Below, in pieces: positions 24,273-32,061 of a DNA stretch of 46,711 bases. The DNA is taken from the NCBI GenBank assembly GCA_004557505.1, contig SFGZ01000016.1, positions 1 through 46,711 of the forward strand, given 5' to 3'. Under the pieces are notes generated by a model, which was given only the letters and a program-made list of their open reading frames with translations, was not told the DNA's origin and made no database searches. Made by a program: the position numbers and the translations under genes. The DNA is from Coriobacteriaceae bacterium (GTDB lineage Bacteria > Actinomycetota > Coriobacteriia > Coriobacteriales > Atopobiaceae). Each line of letters opens with the position of its first letter. Position 1 is the stretch's first letter.

Positions 24273-24919
24273 TGAAACTGCAAGAAGCCGAGATCCTGAA
24301 ACTGCTGCCAGCATGGATGAGGGACGACGGCAGCGTCAAGGGACTCGCTGAAGGCACCGACGAAGTCACCCGGGCTCTGGCTGCGAGGATCAAGCTCATG
24401 AGCAGGTGGAACCAGATCGACCAGCTCGACGAGCAGACCCTCGACGAGATGGCATGGGAGCTGAACATCCAGTGGTATGACAGCACGGCCCCGATCGAGG
24501 CCAAGCGGGCCGTCATCCGCAACAGCGACCTCGTCTACTCCAAGCTCGGCACCCGATACGCTGTGGAGCAGATCGTCCGGGACTATTTTCGCACCGGCGA
24601 GGTGCGCGAGTGGTATGAGTACGGCGGCGAGCCCCACCATTTCAAAGTCCTGAGCGACAACCCCGAGCTCGTCAACAATAACCTCGAGCTTTTCCTGAAG
24701 CTGCTCGGCGTCGTGAAGCGCCGCAGCTCGTGGCTCGACGCGATCCTGATCTGCCTCACCGGCGAAATGTTTCTTTCCTCCGGCATGGCTGTCCGGGAGC
24801 ACTCCCATGAGGAGCACGTCATGGGCTGCGACGAGATCTACCTCTACACCGGGGCAGTCGTCCACGACAACAACCGGGAGACCGTGACCATCGGCACCGG
24901 CGAGCTCATCGCAGAATAA
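24272..24919 (+). CDS. Tail protein I (P2 gpI-like)
   Basis: 215 residues, starting at the ATG in TGATG. LLPAWMRDDGSVKGLAEGTDEVTR, then LDELAWEL-like DEMAWELNIQWYD, and KLGTRYAVEQIVRDYF identify the P2 gpI tail family that completes the wedge and anchors fibres. The C-terminal part (about 165-215) contains a histidine- and cysteine-bearing segment (HSHEEHVMGCDEIY) rather than the usual ending; it may connect to the next fibre. Confidence 0.85.
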   Translation: MKLQEAEILKLLPAWMRDDGSVKGLAEGTDEVTRALAARIKLMSRWNQIDQLDEQTLDEMAWELNIQWYDSTAPIEAKRAVIRNSDLVYSKLGTRYAVEQIVRDYFRTGEVREWYEYGGEPHHFKVLSDNPELVNNNLELFLKLLGVVKRRSSWLDAILICLTGEMFLSSGMAVREHSHEEHVMGCDEIYLYTGAVVHDNNRETVTIGTGELIAE

Positions 24920-24937
24920 CGCAGAAAGGAGAAGCGC

Positions 24938-25687
24938 ATGGCTGCATTTATCAACAACGACATCACGGCTGCCGGTCTGATCGTCCTCGCAAAGGGCGCA
25001 GCCGGCCAGAAAATCACCTACACCAAGATCGTCCTCGGCGACGGCTACCTCGAGGAGGGCCAGACGCCCCGCTCCCTCACCGGCGTGGTCAGCCCGAAGG
25101 CGGTCATTGACATCACCAAGCTGAAGGTCAACACCGACGGCACCGTGGCGGTCGGCGGCATCTTCACCAACGACCAGACGAGCGACGGCTTTTTCTACCG
25201 CGAGCTGGGCCTCTATGCAGAGGATCCCGACCCGGCCGTCGGTGAGGTGCTGTACTGCTACGGCAACTGCGGCGACCTCGCTGAGTGGATCCCGCCCACC
25301 GGCGGCGCCACCATCGTCGAGAAAACCATCGACATCGTCACCGCGATCGGCACAGCCACCAACGTCACCGCCTACATCCCGGCCGACGCCTACGCAACCA
25401 AGGAGGACTACGAGACCTACAAGGCCATCGCCCTCGCAGCGCAGGCCATCGCCAACGAGGCCATCGAGATCGCCCGGCAGGCCGTCCAGACGGCCAACGA
25501 AGCCAAGCAGGCCACGATCGACCTCAACAAGGCCGTGACGCAGAACACCAGCAAGATCCAAACCCTGTGGGACGCCGTTTTCAGCGAAATCACGAGCAAC
25601 CCCTTCCAGATCACATTTGTGGATCTGTCTGGCATCACCCTGAGCTCCGGCATCTGGAACGCTACACTCCAGCGGCTCGAGTGCTAA
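24938..25687 (+). CDS. Tail fibre protein (P2 H N-terminal/DUF3751-like)
   Basis: 249 residues from ATG 24938, after AGAAAGGAGAAGCGC. N terminus with ITAAGLIVLAKGAAGQKITYTKIVLGDG is the attachment domain of contractile tail fibres. A coiled-coil stalk of Ala/Ile/Glu heptads (about 145-205) follows. The last 40 residues form a module ending GIWN...RLEC that recurs in the 72-residue protein at 27640. No obvious receptor-binding head domain is present; host specificity probably lies in downstream genes. Confidence 0.83.
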   Translation: MAAFINNDITAAGLIVLAKGAAGQKITYTKIVLGDGYLEEGQTPRSLTGVVSPKAVIDITKLKVNTDGTVAVGGIFTNDQTSDGFFYRELGLYAEDPDPAVGEVLYCYGNCGDLAEWIPPTGGATIVEKTIDIVTAIGTATNVTAYIPADAYATKEDYETYKAIALAAQAIANEAIEIARQAVQTANEAKQATIDLNKAVTQNTSKIQTLWDAVFSEITSNPFQITFVDLSGITLSSGIWNATLQRLEC

Positions 25688-25723
25688 GGCTGCCGGCAGA
25701 AATCACACGAAAGGAGGCTGCGA

Positions 25724-26068
25724 ATGTATAGAGGCACCACACCGACCATCACCATCAACTGTGACATCGACGCCAACGAGTTCGTGACCATGTGGGTGAC
25801 TTTCCGCGTCCAGAAGCGGAGCACCTACGGCCAGCCGCAGGAAGTCGAGATCACCAAGCGCCTCGAGGACGAAGGCGTGGACGTCGACGGTCAGGTCATC
25901 AGCATCACCCTCACGCAGGCCGACACGCTGCTGCTCGGCTCGCTGGATCCCGAAACGGATCAGACCGTGGAGGTGCAGATCCGCGGCAAGACGGCAGACG
26001 GGAGGGCCTTCGCCAGCAACATTATGACGGCGCCGGTCAGCCGGATCCTGAAGGACGGGCAGATCTGA
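25724..26068 (+). CDS. Fibre-region beta protein, 114 aa
   Basis: ATG at 25724 behind GAAAGGAGGCTGCG. Begins MYRGTTPTITINCDID, a start seen in small beta-sandwich proteins encoded next to fibre genes of Bacillota phages. It has alternating beta strands (VTFRVQKR, VISITLTQADTLLL) and no coiled coil. The role may be as an upper-baseplate or fibre-connecting protein; this is inferred from position. The next gene begins two bases after its stop. Confidence 0.65.
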   Translation: MYRGTTPTITINCDIDANEFVTMWVTFRVQKRSTYGQPQEVEITKRLEDEGVDVDGQVISITLTQADTLLLGSLDPETDQTVEVQIRGKTADGRAFASNIMTAPVSRILKDGQI

Positions 26069-26070
26069 CC

Positions 26071-26472
26071 GTGAGCGTCGACTTTAAGGCCAAATTCTCC
26101 GGCAGCGCGGAGACATTCTCGGCCACCATGAGCGAGGCGCCTGCCGGCATGACGGCCTCCATGAAGGAGACCGGCGGCGGCACCGCCTCCAACTACCAAA
26201 CCCTGCGCAACAAGCCGAGGATCAACGGCGTCGAGCTCTCTGGAGACCTGACAGCCGAGGAGCTCGGCATCACTTCAGACCAGCACTACACGCACAAGCA
26301 GGCGCAGGCTGCGAAGGTCTGGACAATCACCCACGGGCTCGGAAAGCGGCCGTCTGTGACGGTCGTGGACAGCGCCGGCACGGCTGTCATCGGGGAGATC
26401 GAATACCTCGACGACAACACCGTGCGCCTGACGTTCTGCGCTGCCTTTTCCGGGACTGCATACTGCAACTAA
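26071..26472 (+). CDS. Fibre tip-like protein, 133 aa
   Basis: Starts at GTG 26071, two bases after the previous stop, with only a weak AAGGA upstream, so translation is likely coupled. The C-terminal half reads THGLGKRPSVTVVDSAG followed by a beta segment ending FSGTAYCN, the common small C-terminal domain of phage tail fibres. The N-terminal half contains the NYQTLRNKPRINGVELSGD segment that recurs widely in fibre proteins. Probably a receptor-contacting or chaperone-like fibre component. Confidence 0.65.
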   Translation: MSVDFKAKFSGSAETFSATMSEAPAGMTASMKETGGGTASNYQTLRNKPRINGVELSGDLTAEELGITSDQHYTHKQAQAAKVWTITHGLGKRPSVTVVDSAGTAVIGEIEYLDDNTVRLTFCAAFSGTAYCN

Positions 26473-26483
26473 GGAGGTAAAGC

Positions 26484-27626
26484 ATGAAGTTTTTGACCAA
26501 CCTCGACCTCAGCCAGAACGAGATCCAGAACGCGGTCATCCAGCCTCTCGCGGCGGCTCCGGCCAACCCTAAGCTCGGCCAGATCTACTACAACAGCTCC
26601 GACTCGCTGCTCTATCAGTACGACGGAGCACAGTGGAAACCCGTCGGCAAGGGCTACGAGCTGCCCGCTGCTACCAAGACCGCCCTCGGCGGCATCAAGG
26701 TGGGCGGCCGCCTCAGCGTGGCTGCGGACGGCACACTCTCGGCCGACAAGCAGACCGACAACAACCTGACCGCCGCCCTGAAGGCCAACTACGACGCCGC
26801 ATACCAGCACAGTCAGGCGCAGCACGCGCCGGCCGACGCTGAGAAGAACGTCCAGAGCGACTGGAACGTGACCGACTCGACGAGCGACGCCTTCATCAAG
26901 AACAAGCCCACGATCCCTTCGCAGGCGTCTGACGTGGGTGCAATTCCCAACAGCCAGAAGGGCGCAGCCGGCGGCGTGGCAGAGCTGGACAGCTCCGGCC
27001 ATGTTCCTGCCGATCAGCTCCCGAGCTATGTGGACGACGTCATCGACGCCTACATCGTGAGCGGGGCCACGGCCTTCTCGTCCGGCTGGCTGTCTGCGAG
27101 CGACGGCGGCGCAGCTCTGACGCCCGAGTCTGGCAAGGTCTACATCATCCTGACGGCCGGCCAGTACGAGGCGCAGACCTACCGCTGGAGCGGCACCGTC
27201 TACGCGCCGATCGGCAACGATCTGGCCCTCGGCGAGACAGAGAACACCGCATACCGCGGCGACCGCGGCAAGGTGGCATACGAGCACAGTCAGGCGCAGC
27301 ACGCGCCGGCCGACGCCGAGAAGAACGTGCAGGCCGACTGGAATGTGGAGGACACCAACAGCGACGCCTACATCCGGAACAAGCCGACCATCCCGAAGGC
27401 CGTCACCAAGACCGTGCAAACCATGACCGCCGCAACGACCGCGACCTACACAGTCAGCGGCTACATTGTCAGCGTCGTGCTGATCGACAGCGTCACCAAG
27501 GAGCAGATCATGGGCGACCTGAGCTTCAACAACGCCACGGCCTCGGCCAACAGCAAAGTGACCGTGACCTTCTCGGCAGCTCCTACCAACCCTGTCCTCG
27601 TAATCATCACCAGCGTCGCGCTGTAA
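26484..27626 (+). CDS. Tail fibre protein with internal duplication
   Basis: 380 residues from ATG 26484, after AAGGAGGTAAAGC. N terminus binds the tail (FLTNLDLSQNEIQNAVIQPL and the GQIYYNSSDSLLYQYDGAQW domain). Two nearly identical segments follow, each beginning HSQAQHAPADAEKNVQ and ending NKPTIP, at about residues 109-147 and 268-306. The C terminus is a beta domain. Repeated segments of this type form trimeric fibre shafts. Likely host-recognition fibre or its shaft. Confidence 0.8.
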   Translation: MKFLTNLDLSQNEIQNAVIQPLAAAPANPKLGQIYYNSSDSLLYQYDGAQWKPVGKGYELPAATKTALGGIKVGGRLSVAADGTLSADKQTDNNLTAALKANYDAAYQHSQAQHAPADAEKNVQSDWNVTDSTSDAFIKNKPTIPSQASDVGAIPNSQKGAAGGVAELDSSGHVPADQLPSYVDDVIDAYIVSGATAFSSGWLSASDGGAALTPESGKVYIILTAGQYEAQTYRWSGTVYAPIGNDLALGETENTAYRGDRGKVAYEHSQAQHAPADAEKNVQADWNVEDTNSDAYIRNKPTIPKAVTKTVQTMTAATTATYTVSGYIVSVVLIDSVTKEQIMGDLSFNNATASANSKVTVTFSAAPTNPVLVIITSVAL

Positions 27627-27639
27627 GGAGGGACGGGCC

Positions 27640-27858
27640 ATGAAACACTACGGAGCCGTCGAGGATCCCAAGGATCTCACGACGAAGGAATACGTCGACA
27701 CGGCTGACGCAGTTCTCAAGGTCAAGGTCGACGCCCTATGGGACGCGATTTTTGTAGACATCACCGCCAACCCCTTCCAGATCACCTTCGAGACCCTCGA
27801 GGGCGTCACAGTGACGACCGGCATCTGGAACGAGAGCTACGCGAGGCTCGAGTGCTGA
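27640..27858 (+). CDS. Small fibre-module protein, 72 aa
   Basis: ATG at 27640 behind AAGGAGGGACGGGCC. A short coiled N terminus (KEYVDTADAVLKVKVD) is followed by 40 residues that match the C terminus of the fibre at 24938 at 25 of 40 positions, including NPFQITF, GIWN and RLEC. It therefore looks like a detached fibre end. Its stop overlaps the next ATG (TGATG). Confidence 0.7.
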   Translation: MKHYGAVEDPKDLTTKEYVDTADAVLKVKVDALWDAIFVDITANPFQITFETLEGVTVTTGIWNESYARLEC

Positions 27859-28118
27859 TGCGCGGCGGCTATGACTACACCCCGATCCCGCTGAGCGAGG
27901 CGTCCTGCATCATCGCCCACCTGTTCGCCGAGCTGGCGCTGCCATGCTCCTGCTGCAACAGGGAGGACAACGACGAGATCGTCATACAGGGCACCGCCTA
28001 CGACGGAACCGGGGCCAAGATCATCATCAAAGGCAAGGAGGTGAGGTACTACGGCAAGCAACGGACACTCGCGGCAATACGAGCGGGCCAATGTAGGCCG
28101 CCCGCCCTTCGGCCGTGA
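27858..28118 (+). CDS. Hypothetical protein, 86 aa
   Basis: ATG at 27858 within TGATG of the preceding gene. N-terminal SEASCIIAHLFAELALPCSCCNRED contains a CSCC cluster, then a beta stretch (EIVIQGTAYDGTGAKIII). The final ~25 residues overlap the start of the Avd-like gene in another frame. I do not recognise the family. Small genes in this position often accompany DGR-linked fibres. Confidence 0.55.
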   Translation: MRGGYDYTPIPLSEASCIIAHLFAELALPCSCCNREDNDEIVIQGTAYDGTGAKIIIKGKEVRYYGKQRTLAAIRAGQCRPPALRP

Positions 28119-28518
28119 GAAACTGCCAGAGATGCAGGTCATCACCGACGCCAAGGAGCTGCGAAAGCACACATACAAGAAGGTCAGAAACACCAACATC
28201 TTCCCGAAAAAGGACAGGCTGCTCGCCGACAAAATGTTCGACGAGGCAGCCGATCTGGTGGCTGACCTGATGGAGGCCAACGACCACCTCCTGACCGACC
28301 CGGAGGAGCGGGAGCTGCGCTTCAGGGCGCAGCGGTCGGCTCTGCGTAACTGCCGCAAGCTGATCGACAACATTGAGTTCGCCCACGAGAACCTCCCGGG
28401 CGTGACCGATGACGCCTTCGCCTTCTGGTCAAGACTGGCGGCCGGGGTCAAGAACCAGACCGCCGCATGGTACAAAAAAGATAGAGAAAGGGCTGCCAAG
28501 CTGGTCACAAAGACCTAA
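28051..28518 (+). CDS. avd: Avd-like four-helix protein of the DGR
   Basis: Accessory variability determinant: a basic helical bundle that binds the reverse transcriptase and template RNA. Helices include ITDAKELRKHTYKKVRN, DRLLADKMFDEAADLVADLM, RAQRSALRNCRKLIDNIE and an aromatic C-terminal helix with AFWSRLAAGVKNQ, matching the four-helix proteins beside DGR RTs of Bacillota. The first ATG in frame is 28132, without a good ribosome binding site. AAGGAGGTGA at 28035-28044 points to ACG at 28051, and the intervening 27 codons look coding, so I extend the gene (155 aa). With ATG 28132 it would be 128 aa. Confidence 0.75.
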   Translation, partial: TASNGHSRQYERANVGRPPFGREKLPEMQVITDAKELRKHTYKKVRNTNIFPKKDRLLADKMFDEAADLVADLMEANDHLLTDPEERELRFRAQRSALRNCRKLIDNIEFAHENLPGVTDDAFAFWSRLAAGVKNQTAAWYKKDRERAAKLVTKT

Positions 28519-28551
28519 CAGCAGCCCCGTGGGGTATGCCTTGTTTTTTCG
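28519..28551. other. Leader between avd and template repeat
   Basis: 33 bases between the avd stop and the template repeat, containing a TTGTTTTTT run at 28541-28549. No gene. In characterised DGRs the template RNA begins within or near avd, so this is probably part of that RNA. Confidence 0.4.
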
Positions 28552-28646
28552 TGCCGGGTCGGCCAACAACGCCCGCAACGTCAGGAACGATGGCACGCTG
28601 AACAACAACAACGCCTACAACGGCAACAACGGCCTGCGCCCCGCTT
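28552..28646 (+). repeat. DGR template repeat (TR)
   Basis: 95 bases shared with the variable repeats at 30624-30721 and 39985-40063. It is very rich in AAC triplets (26 adenines between 28565 and the invariant end), as expected of a template for adenine mutagenesis. It starts with TGCCGGGTCGGCC, identical in variable repeat 1. It ends with GGCCTGCGCCCCGCTT, identical in all three copies. Immediately after this the TR (CGATGG) differs from both targets, the expected IMH*/IMH difference. Confidence 0.92.
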
Positions 28647-28838
28647 CGATGGATCGCTCGACTTATTAACCGGCCGAGAGGCCGGCGAACACAATGCACC
28701 ATCATCCAAGGAAGGCATATCCCTCCCGCAGCCGCGGCCGTCTGACCGGCCGGGTCAAGGGTAAACACAGGACTGCTGATGCTGCCGGCGGCGCACGCAA
28801 AGCGTGGCCGGGGCTATCCACGGCAGAGATTTTTTAAC
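28647..28838 (+). ncRNA. DGR spacer RNA region with hairpins
   Basis: About 190 non-coding bases between TR and the reverse transcriptase. It contains a perfect hairpin CCGGCC-GAGA-GGCCGG (28670-28685) and a second GC-rich inverted repeat around 28735-28752. In the Bordetella phage DGR the RNA downstream of TR is required for cDNA priming; the same role is inferred here. Confidence 0.6.
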
Positions 28839-30059
28839 ATGGAGAACATAGTCAACAGCTTCGTCGCCCTTTACAAAGCGTACCAGAAAACACGCTGCGG
28901 AAAGCGCGACAACCCGACCGCCATGCGCTACCGCATGGAGGCCATCGAGCGCACCGCTGACCTCTCGGATCGACTTCAGAGGCGGGACTATACCTTCGGC
29001 CCCTACTACCCCTTCAAGGTGTACGAGCCCAAGGAGCGCCTCGTCCTTGCCATTGACTTCGAGGGGAAGGTCGTGCAGCACTCCCTCTGTGACAACGTCC
29101 TCGAGCCCTGCTTCTCCCGGCGCTTCATCCGGGACAACTACGCAGGACAGATCGGCAAAGGCACGCACGACGGCCTCGACCGTCTGGCTGACGCCATGCG
29201 CCACTATTTCTTCAGCCGCAAGGCAGCAGACGAAGCAGCCCGCAGAGCTGCCGGCCTGCCATACCGGCCGATGGAGGAATGGGACTACGCGGACGGCTGG
29301 GTGCTCAAGGGAGATTTTTCAAAGTTCTTTTATACACTCGTCCACGCCATCTGCTTCGAGAAGGCAAAGAAGGCGCTCGCCTTCCTGTCCGATCCCGAGC
29401 TCCGGGACTTCGTCGAGTGGCTGCTGTGGCTCATAATCGACAGCACGCCAGATCCGGGCATCCCGATCGGCAACCAGAGCAGCCAGCTCCTCGCGCTGCT
29501 ATATCTGGATGACTTCGACCACTGGCTGCGCGACGACCTCGGCCTCGTCTACGGCCGATACATGGACGACTTCTACATCATCAGCAGCGACAAGCTGCTG
29601 CTCCGCAGGATCCTGAAGGAGATCGAGGACTACATCAAGCCCCTCGGCCTGCGGCTGAACAACAAGACGCAGATCTTCCCGCTGAAGAACGGCATCGACT
29701 TCCTCGGTTTTCACACCTACCTCACGAGCACGGGCAAGGTGGTCAGAAAAGTGAGGGCCAAGAGCATCGACAACATGAAGCGGAAGATCCGCAAGTATCG
29801 CGGCCTCGTGGACTCCGGCAGGATGACGCTCGAGAGCGTCCTCCAGTCCTACGCGAGCTGGTGCGGCCATATTTCCCACGGGAACACCTACCACCTGCGG
29901 CAGAACATGGACGCCTACTTCTTCGGCTACTTCCCGGAGCTGAGGCCAACACCGAAAGGAGAAAACACACATGGCCCAAAAACTGAGCAACCTCGCAAAC
30001 AAGTCGAAGGTGAAGTTCGGCACCATTCACGGCAAGCCGATCGTCTGGCTCGTGGCTGA
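28839..30059 (+). CDS. DGR reverse transcriptase
   Basis: 406 residues from ATG 28839; an in-frame ATG at 28779 lies in the RNA spacer. Palm motifs are KGDFSKFF, then IGNQSSQ at 210-216 in place of the QGxxxSP of group II intron RTs, which is diagnostic of DGR enzymes, and YMDD at 241-244, followed by KTQIFPLKNGIDFLGF and a short thumb. It makes cDNA from the TR with errors at adenines, together with Avd. There is no maturase or endonuclease domain. Its last ~30 residues overlap the target gene start at 29971. Confidence 0.95.
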   Translation: MENIVNSFVALYKAYQKTRCGKRDNPTAMRYRMEAIERTADLSDRLQRRDYTFGPYYPFKVYEPKERLVLAIDFEGKVVQHSLCDNVLEPCFSRRFIRDNYAGQIGKGTHDGLDRLADAMRHYFFSRKAADEAARRAAGLPYRPMEEWDYADGWVLKGDFSKFFYTLVHAICFEKAKKALAFLSDPELRDFVEWLLWLIIDSTPDPGIPIGNQSSQLLALLYLDDFDHWLRDDLGLVYGRYMDDFYIISSDKLLLRRILKEIEDYIKPLGLRLNNKTQIFPLKNGIDFLGFHTYLTSTGKVVRKVRAKSIDNMKRKIRKYRGLVDSGRMTLESVLQSYASWCGHISHGNTYHLRQNMDAYFFGYFPELRPTPKGENTHGPKTEQPRKQVEGEVRHHSRQADRLARG

Positions 30060-31683
30060 CAAGAACCACACGGGCTACCCTTCCAACAGCGTGACGCTGG
30101 TCACGAACCAGATCATCAAAATGCTGTGCTTCGACGCGAAGGAAAGCGCGAACAGCAACAGCGACCGCAGAAGCTACGGCAACAACAGGTACATCTACTC
30201 GAACCTGCGCCAGTGGCTCAACAGCGCGGCTGCAGCCGGCGCGTGGTACACCGCACAGCACTCCGCTGACGCGGCGCCTACCTCCGGCAACGTCTGGAAC
30301 GGCTACAACGCCTACGACGGCCTCGCCGGCTTCCTGAACGCCTTCACGGCCGACGAGCGTGCGGCTCTGCTCGACACCACCATCACGGTCGGCAAGAGCT
30401 CCACTGACGGCGGCGGGACGGAGACCTGCACCGACAAGATCTTCCCGCTGTCCTGCACTGAGGTCGGCCTCTCCGGCGACCATACCTGCGGCAGCAAGCT
30501 GGCGATCTTCAGCGACAACAGCAGCCGCATCGCAACCGTGACGGCTGAGTGCGTCGCCAACTCCAACTACAACAGCAACCCGGCCGCAAATGCCGCGTGG
30601 TACTACTGGCTGCGCGACGCCTATGCCGGGTCGGCCGGCGGCGCCCGCATCGTCTGGCGCGATGGCGCGCTGGGCTACGACGGCGGCGCCTACGGCGGCG
30701 ACGGCGGCCTGCGCCCCGCTTGTAATCTTTCCTCTGATCTCCTTGTCTCCGACTCAACCGACTCGGACGGCTGCTACACGGTCATCTACAATCAGGCACC
30801 CACCGCGCCGAGCACCATCAACGTGCCGAGCGAGGTCATCGGCGGCGAAAATATCACCGTGACATGGGGTGCCTCCACTGACTCGGACGGCAACCTCTCT
30901 GGCTACATCCTCGAGAAAAAGGTGGACTCCGGCACATGGACGCAGATCTACAAGGGGTCGGCCCGCACCTACTCCGTGGCCGTGACCTACGGCTCTACCT
31001 CGATCCAGTTCCGCGTCAAGGCATACGACGCAGCCGGCGCCGAGTCCGCATACACCACGAGCGCCTCCAGAACGGTCATCAACAACCGAGCGCCCGTCAT
31101 CAGCGGTAGCGACGGAGACCTCGGCATCTTCAGCAGCGCGGCCCCGACACATGAGTACGTCGTGACCGACGCCGACGGCCATCAGGTCGACGTCGTCGAG
31201 TCTCTGGACGGCGTGGCGATCAAGAGCTACACCGCCACCCTCGGCCAGACCAACACCCTGAGCCTGACGGGCGACCAGTGGCTCAAGCTGACCAACGGGC
31301 AGCACACCCTCACCATCAAGGCCACCGACGCCAAGGACGCCTCCGTCGTGAGGACGCTGACCTTCACCAAGGCCGTCACCTCCGTCGAGTTTGTCCAGAC
31401 CGTCGCCATGACGGCCGACGCCATGCCGACCAAGGCCCTCGTCAATATTCAGGGCAATTTCCCAGCCGGCTGCACGCTTCAGGTCTGGATCTGCAACAAC
31501 GGCAACGACGCAAGCCCGACATGGGAGGACATCACCACCAAGGCCCTGAACAGCCAGAAGCACTTCTTCACCAACACGACCAAGACCGCGAGCGACTGGG
31601 GCGTCAAGGTCAAGGTGAAGCTGCTCCGCGGCTCTGCAACCGAAACCTGCTACATCCAGTCGATCGGAGGTAACTTTGCATGA
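29971..31683 (+). CDS. DGR target 1: tail tip protein with variable lectin-like domain and FN3-like repeats
   Basis: 570 residues from ATG 29971, after CGAAAGGAGAAAACACAC. The N-terminal ~270 residues form a C-type-lectin-like (formylglycine/DUF6273 type) domain with WYYWLRDAYAG, the variable segment at about 219-251, and LRPACNLSSDLLVS. The C-terminal half is built of beta-sandwich, FN3-like domains (PTAPSTINVPSEVIGG onward). Placed after fibre genes, so probably the receptor-binding adhesin. Amino acids at template adenine positions are the ones that vary, largely Gly, Tyr and Asp here. Confidence 0.9.
   Translation: MAQKLSNLANKSKVKFGTIHGKPIVWLVADKNHTGYPSNSVTLVTNQIIKMLCFDAKESANSNSDRRSYGNNRYIYSNLRQWLNSAAAAGAWYTAQHSADAAPTSGNVWNGYNAYDGLAGFLNAFTADERAALLDTTITVGKSSTDGGGTETCTDKIFPLSCTEVGLSGDHTCGSKLAIFSDNSSRIATVTAECVANSNYNSNPAANAAWYYWLRDAYAGSAGGARIVWRDGALGYDGGAYGGDGGLRPACNLSSDLLVSDSTDSDGCYTVIYNQAPTAPSTINVPSEVIGGENITVTWGASTDSDGNLSGYILEKKVDSGTWTQIYKGSARTYSVAVTYGSTSIQFRVKAYDAAGAESAYTTSASRTVINNRAPVISGSDGDLGIFSSAAPTHEYVVTDADGHQVDVVESLDGVAIKSYTATLGQTNTLSLTGDQWLKLTNGQHTLTIKATDAKDASVVRTLTFTKAVTSVEFVQTVAMTADAMPTKALVNIQGNFPAGCTLQVWICNNGNDASPTWEDITTKALNSQKHFFTNTTKTASDWGVKVKVKLLRGSATETCYIQSIGGNFA
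30624..30721 (+). repeat. DGR variable repeat 1 (VR1)
   Basis: 98 bases aligned to TR 28552-28646. The 13-base 5' flank and the 16-base 3' block are identical. Outside the AAC run, 14 of 18 adenine positions differ and no non-adenine position does. VR1 has five codons where TR has four AAC codons (between CTG and GCC TAC), a 3-base length difference. Confidence 0.92.
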
Positions 31684-31844
31684 TTAAGCACAAGAGCGAC
31701 AGCATCAAAGAGCTGCACCAGAAAGAGGCCGAAGCGGCCGAGAAGGACAAGACCATCGCCGAGCAGGCTGACACCATTGAGCTGCTGAAGGGCTGCATCA
31801 TGGAGCTGGCCGACGTGGTCTACGGAGAGGAGGCGACGGTATGA
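31680..31844 (+). CDS. Small coiled-coil protein, 54 aa
   Basis: ATG at 31680 overlaps the target 1 stop (ATGA); ATCGGAGGTAACTTTGC supplies a ribosome binding site. The product begins MIKHKSDSIKELHQKE and is a charged amphipathic helix with a short hydrophobic C-terminal portion (CIMELADVVYG). Its stop overlaps the next ATG. Similar short helical proteins sit between fibre and lysis genes in Bacillota phages; function unknown. Confidence 0.7.
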   Translation: MIKHKSDSIKELHQKEAEAAEKDKTIAEQADTIELLKGCIMELADVVYGEEATV

Positions 31845-32005
31845 GCAAGATCGTCGAGCTGTACGTCAGAGAGCTGACCCGTGAGGGCTCCACCATGACT
31901 ATCAACGACGTCCCGAAGAAACTGCGCCAGCAGGTCGAGGACGCCATCGCCGCACTCGAGGCGGCGGCAAACGCCGGCACCGCGGAGGAAGGGGCGACCA
32001 AATGA
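31841..32005 (+). CDS. CD1375-like small protein, 54 aa
   Basis: ATG at 31841 overlaps the previous stop and follows GGAGAGGAGGCGACGGT. It begins MSKIVELYVRELTREG and contains INDVPKKLRQQVEDAI, the pattern of the CD1375 family of short proteins near the lysis module. The function of the family is unknown. A related protein follows at 32062. Confidence 0.7.
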   Translation: MSKIVELYVRELTREGSTMTINDVPKKLRQQVEDAIAALEAAANAGTAEEGATK

Positions 32006-32061
32006 TCGCCCGGGCCCTCGCGTGGCTGTTACTGACTTTTTCAGGAAAGGAGGAGCGCACA

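Noticed and set aside
28409..28669. Open frame running through the template repeat
   Set aside because: No ribosome binding site, overlaps avd in another frame, and template repeats are normally non-coding RNA. Its similarity to the targets is explained by TR-VR homology.
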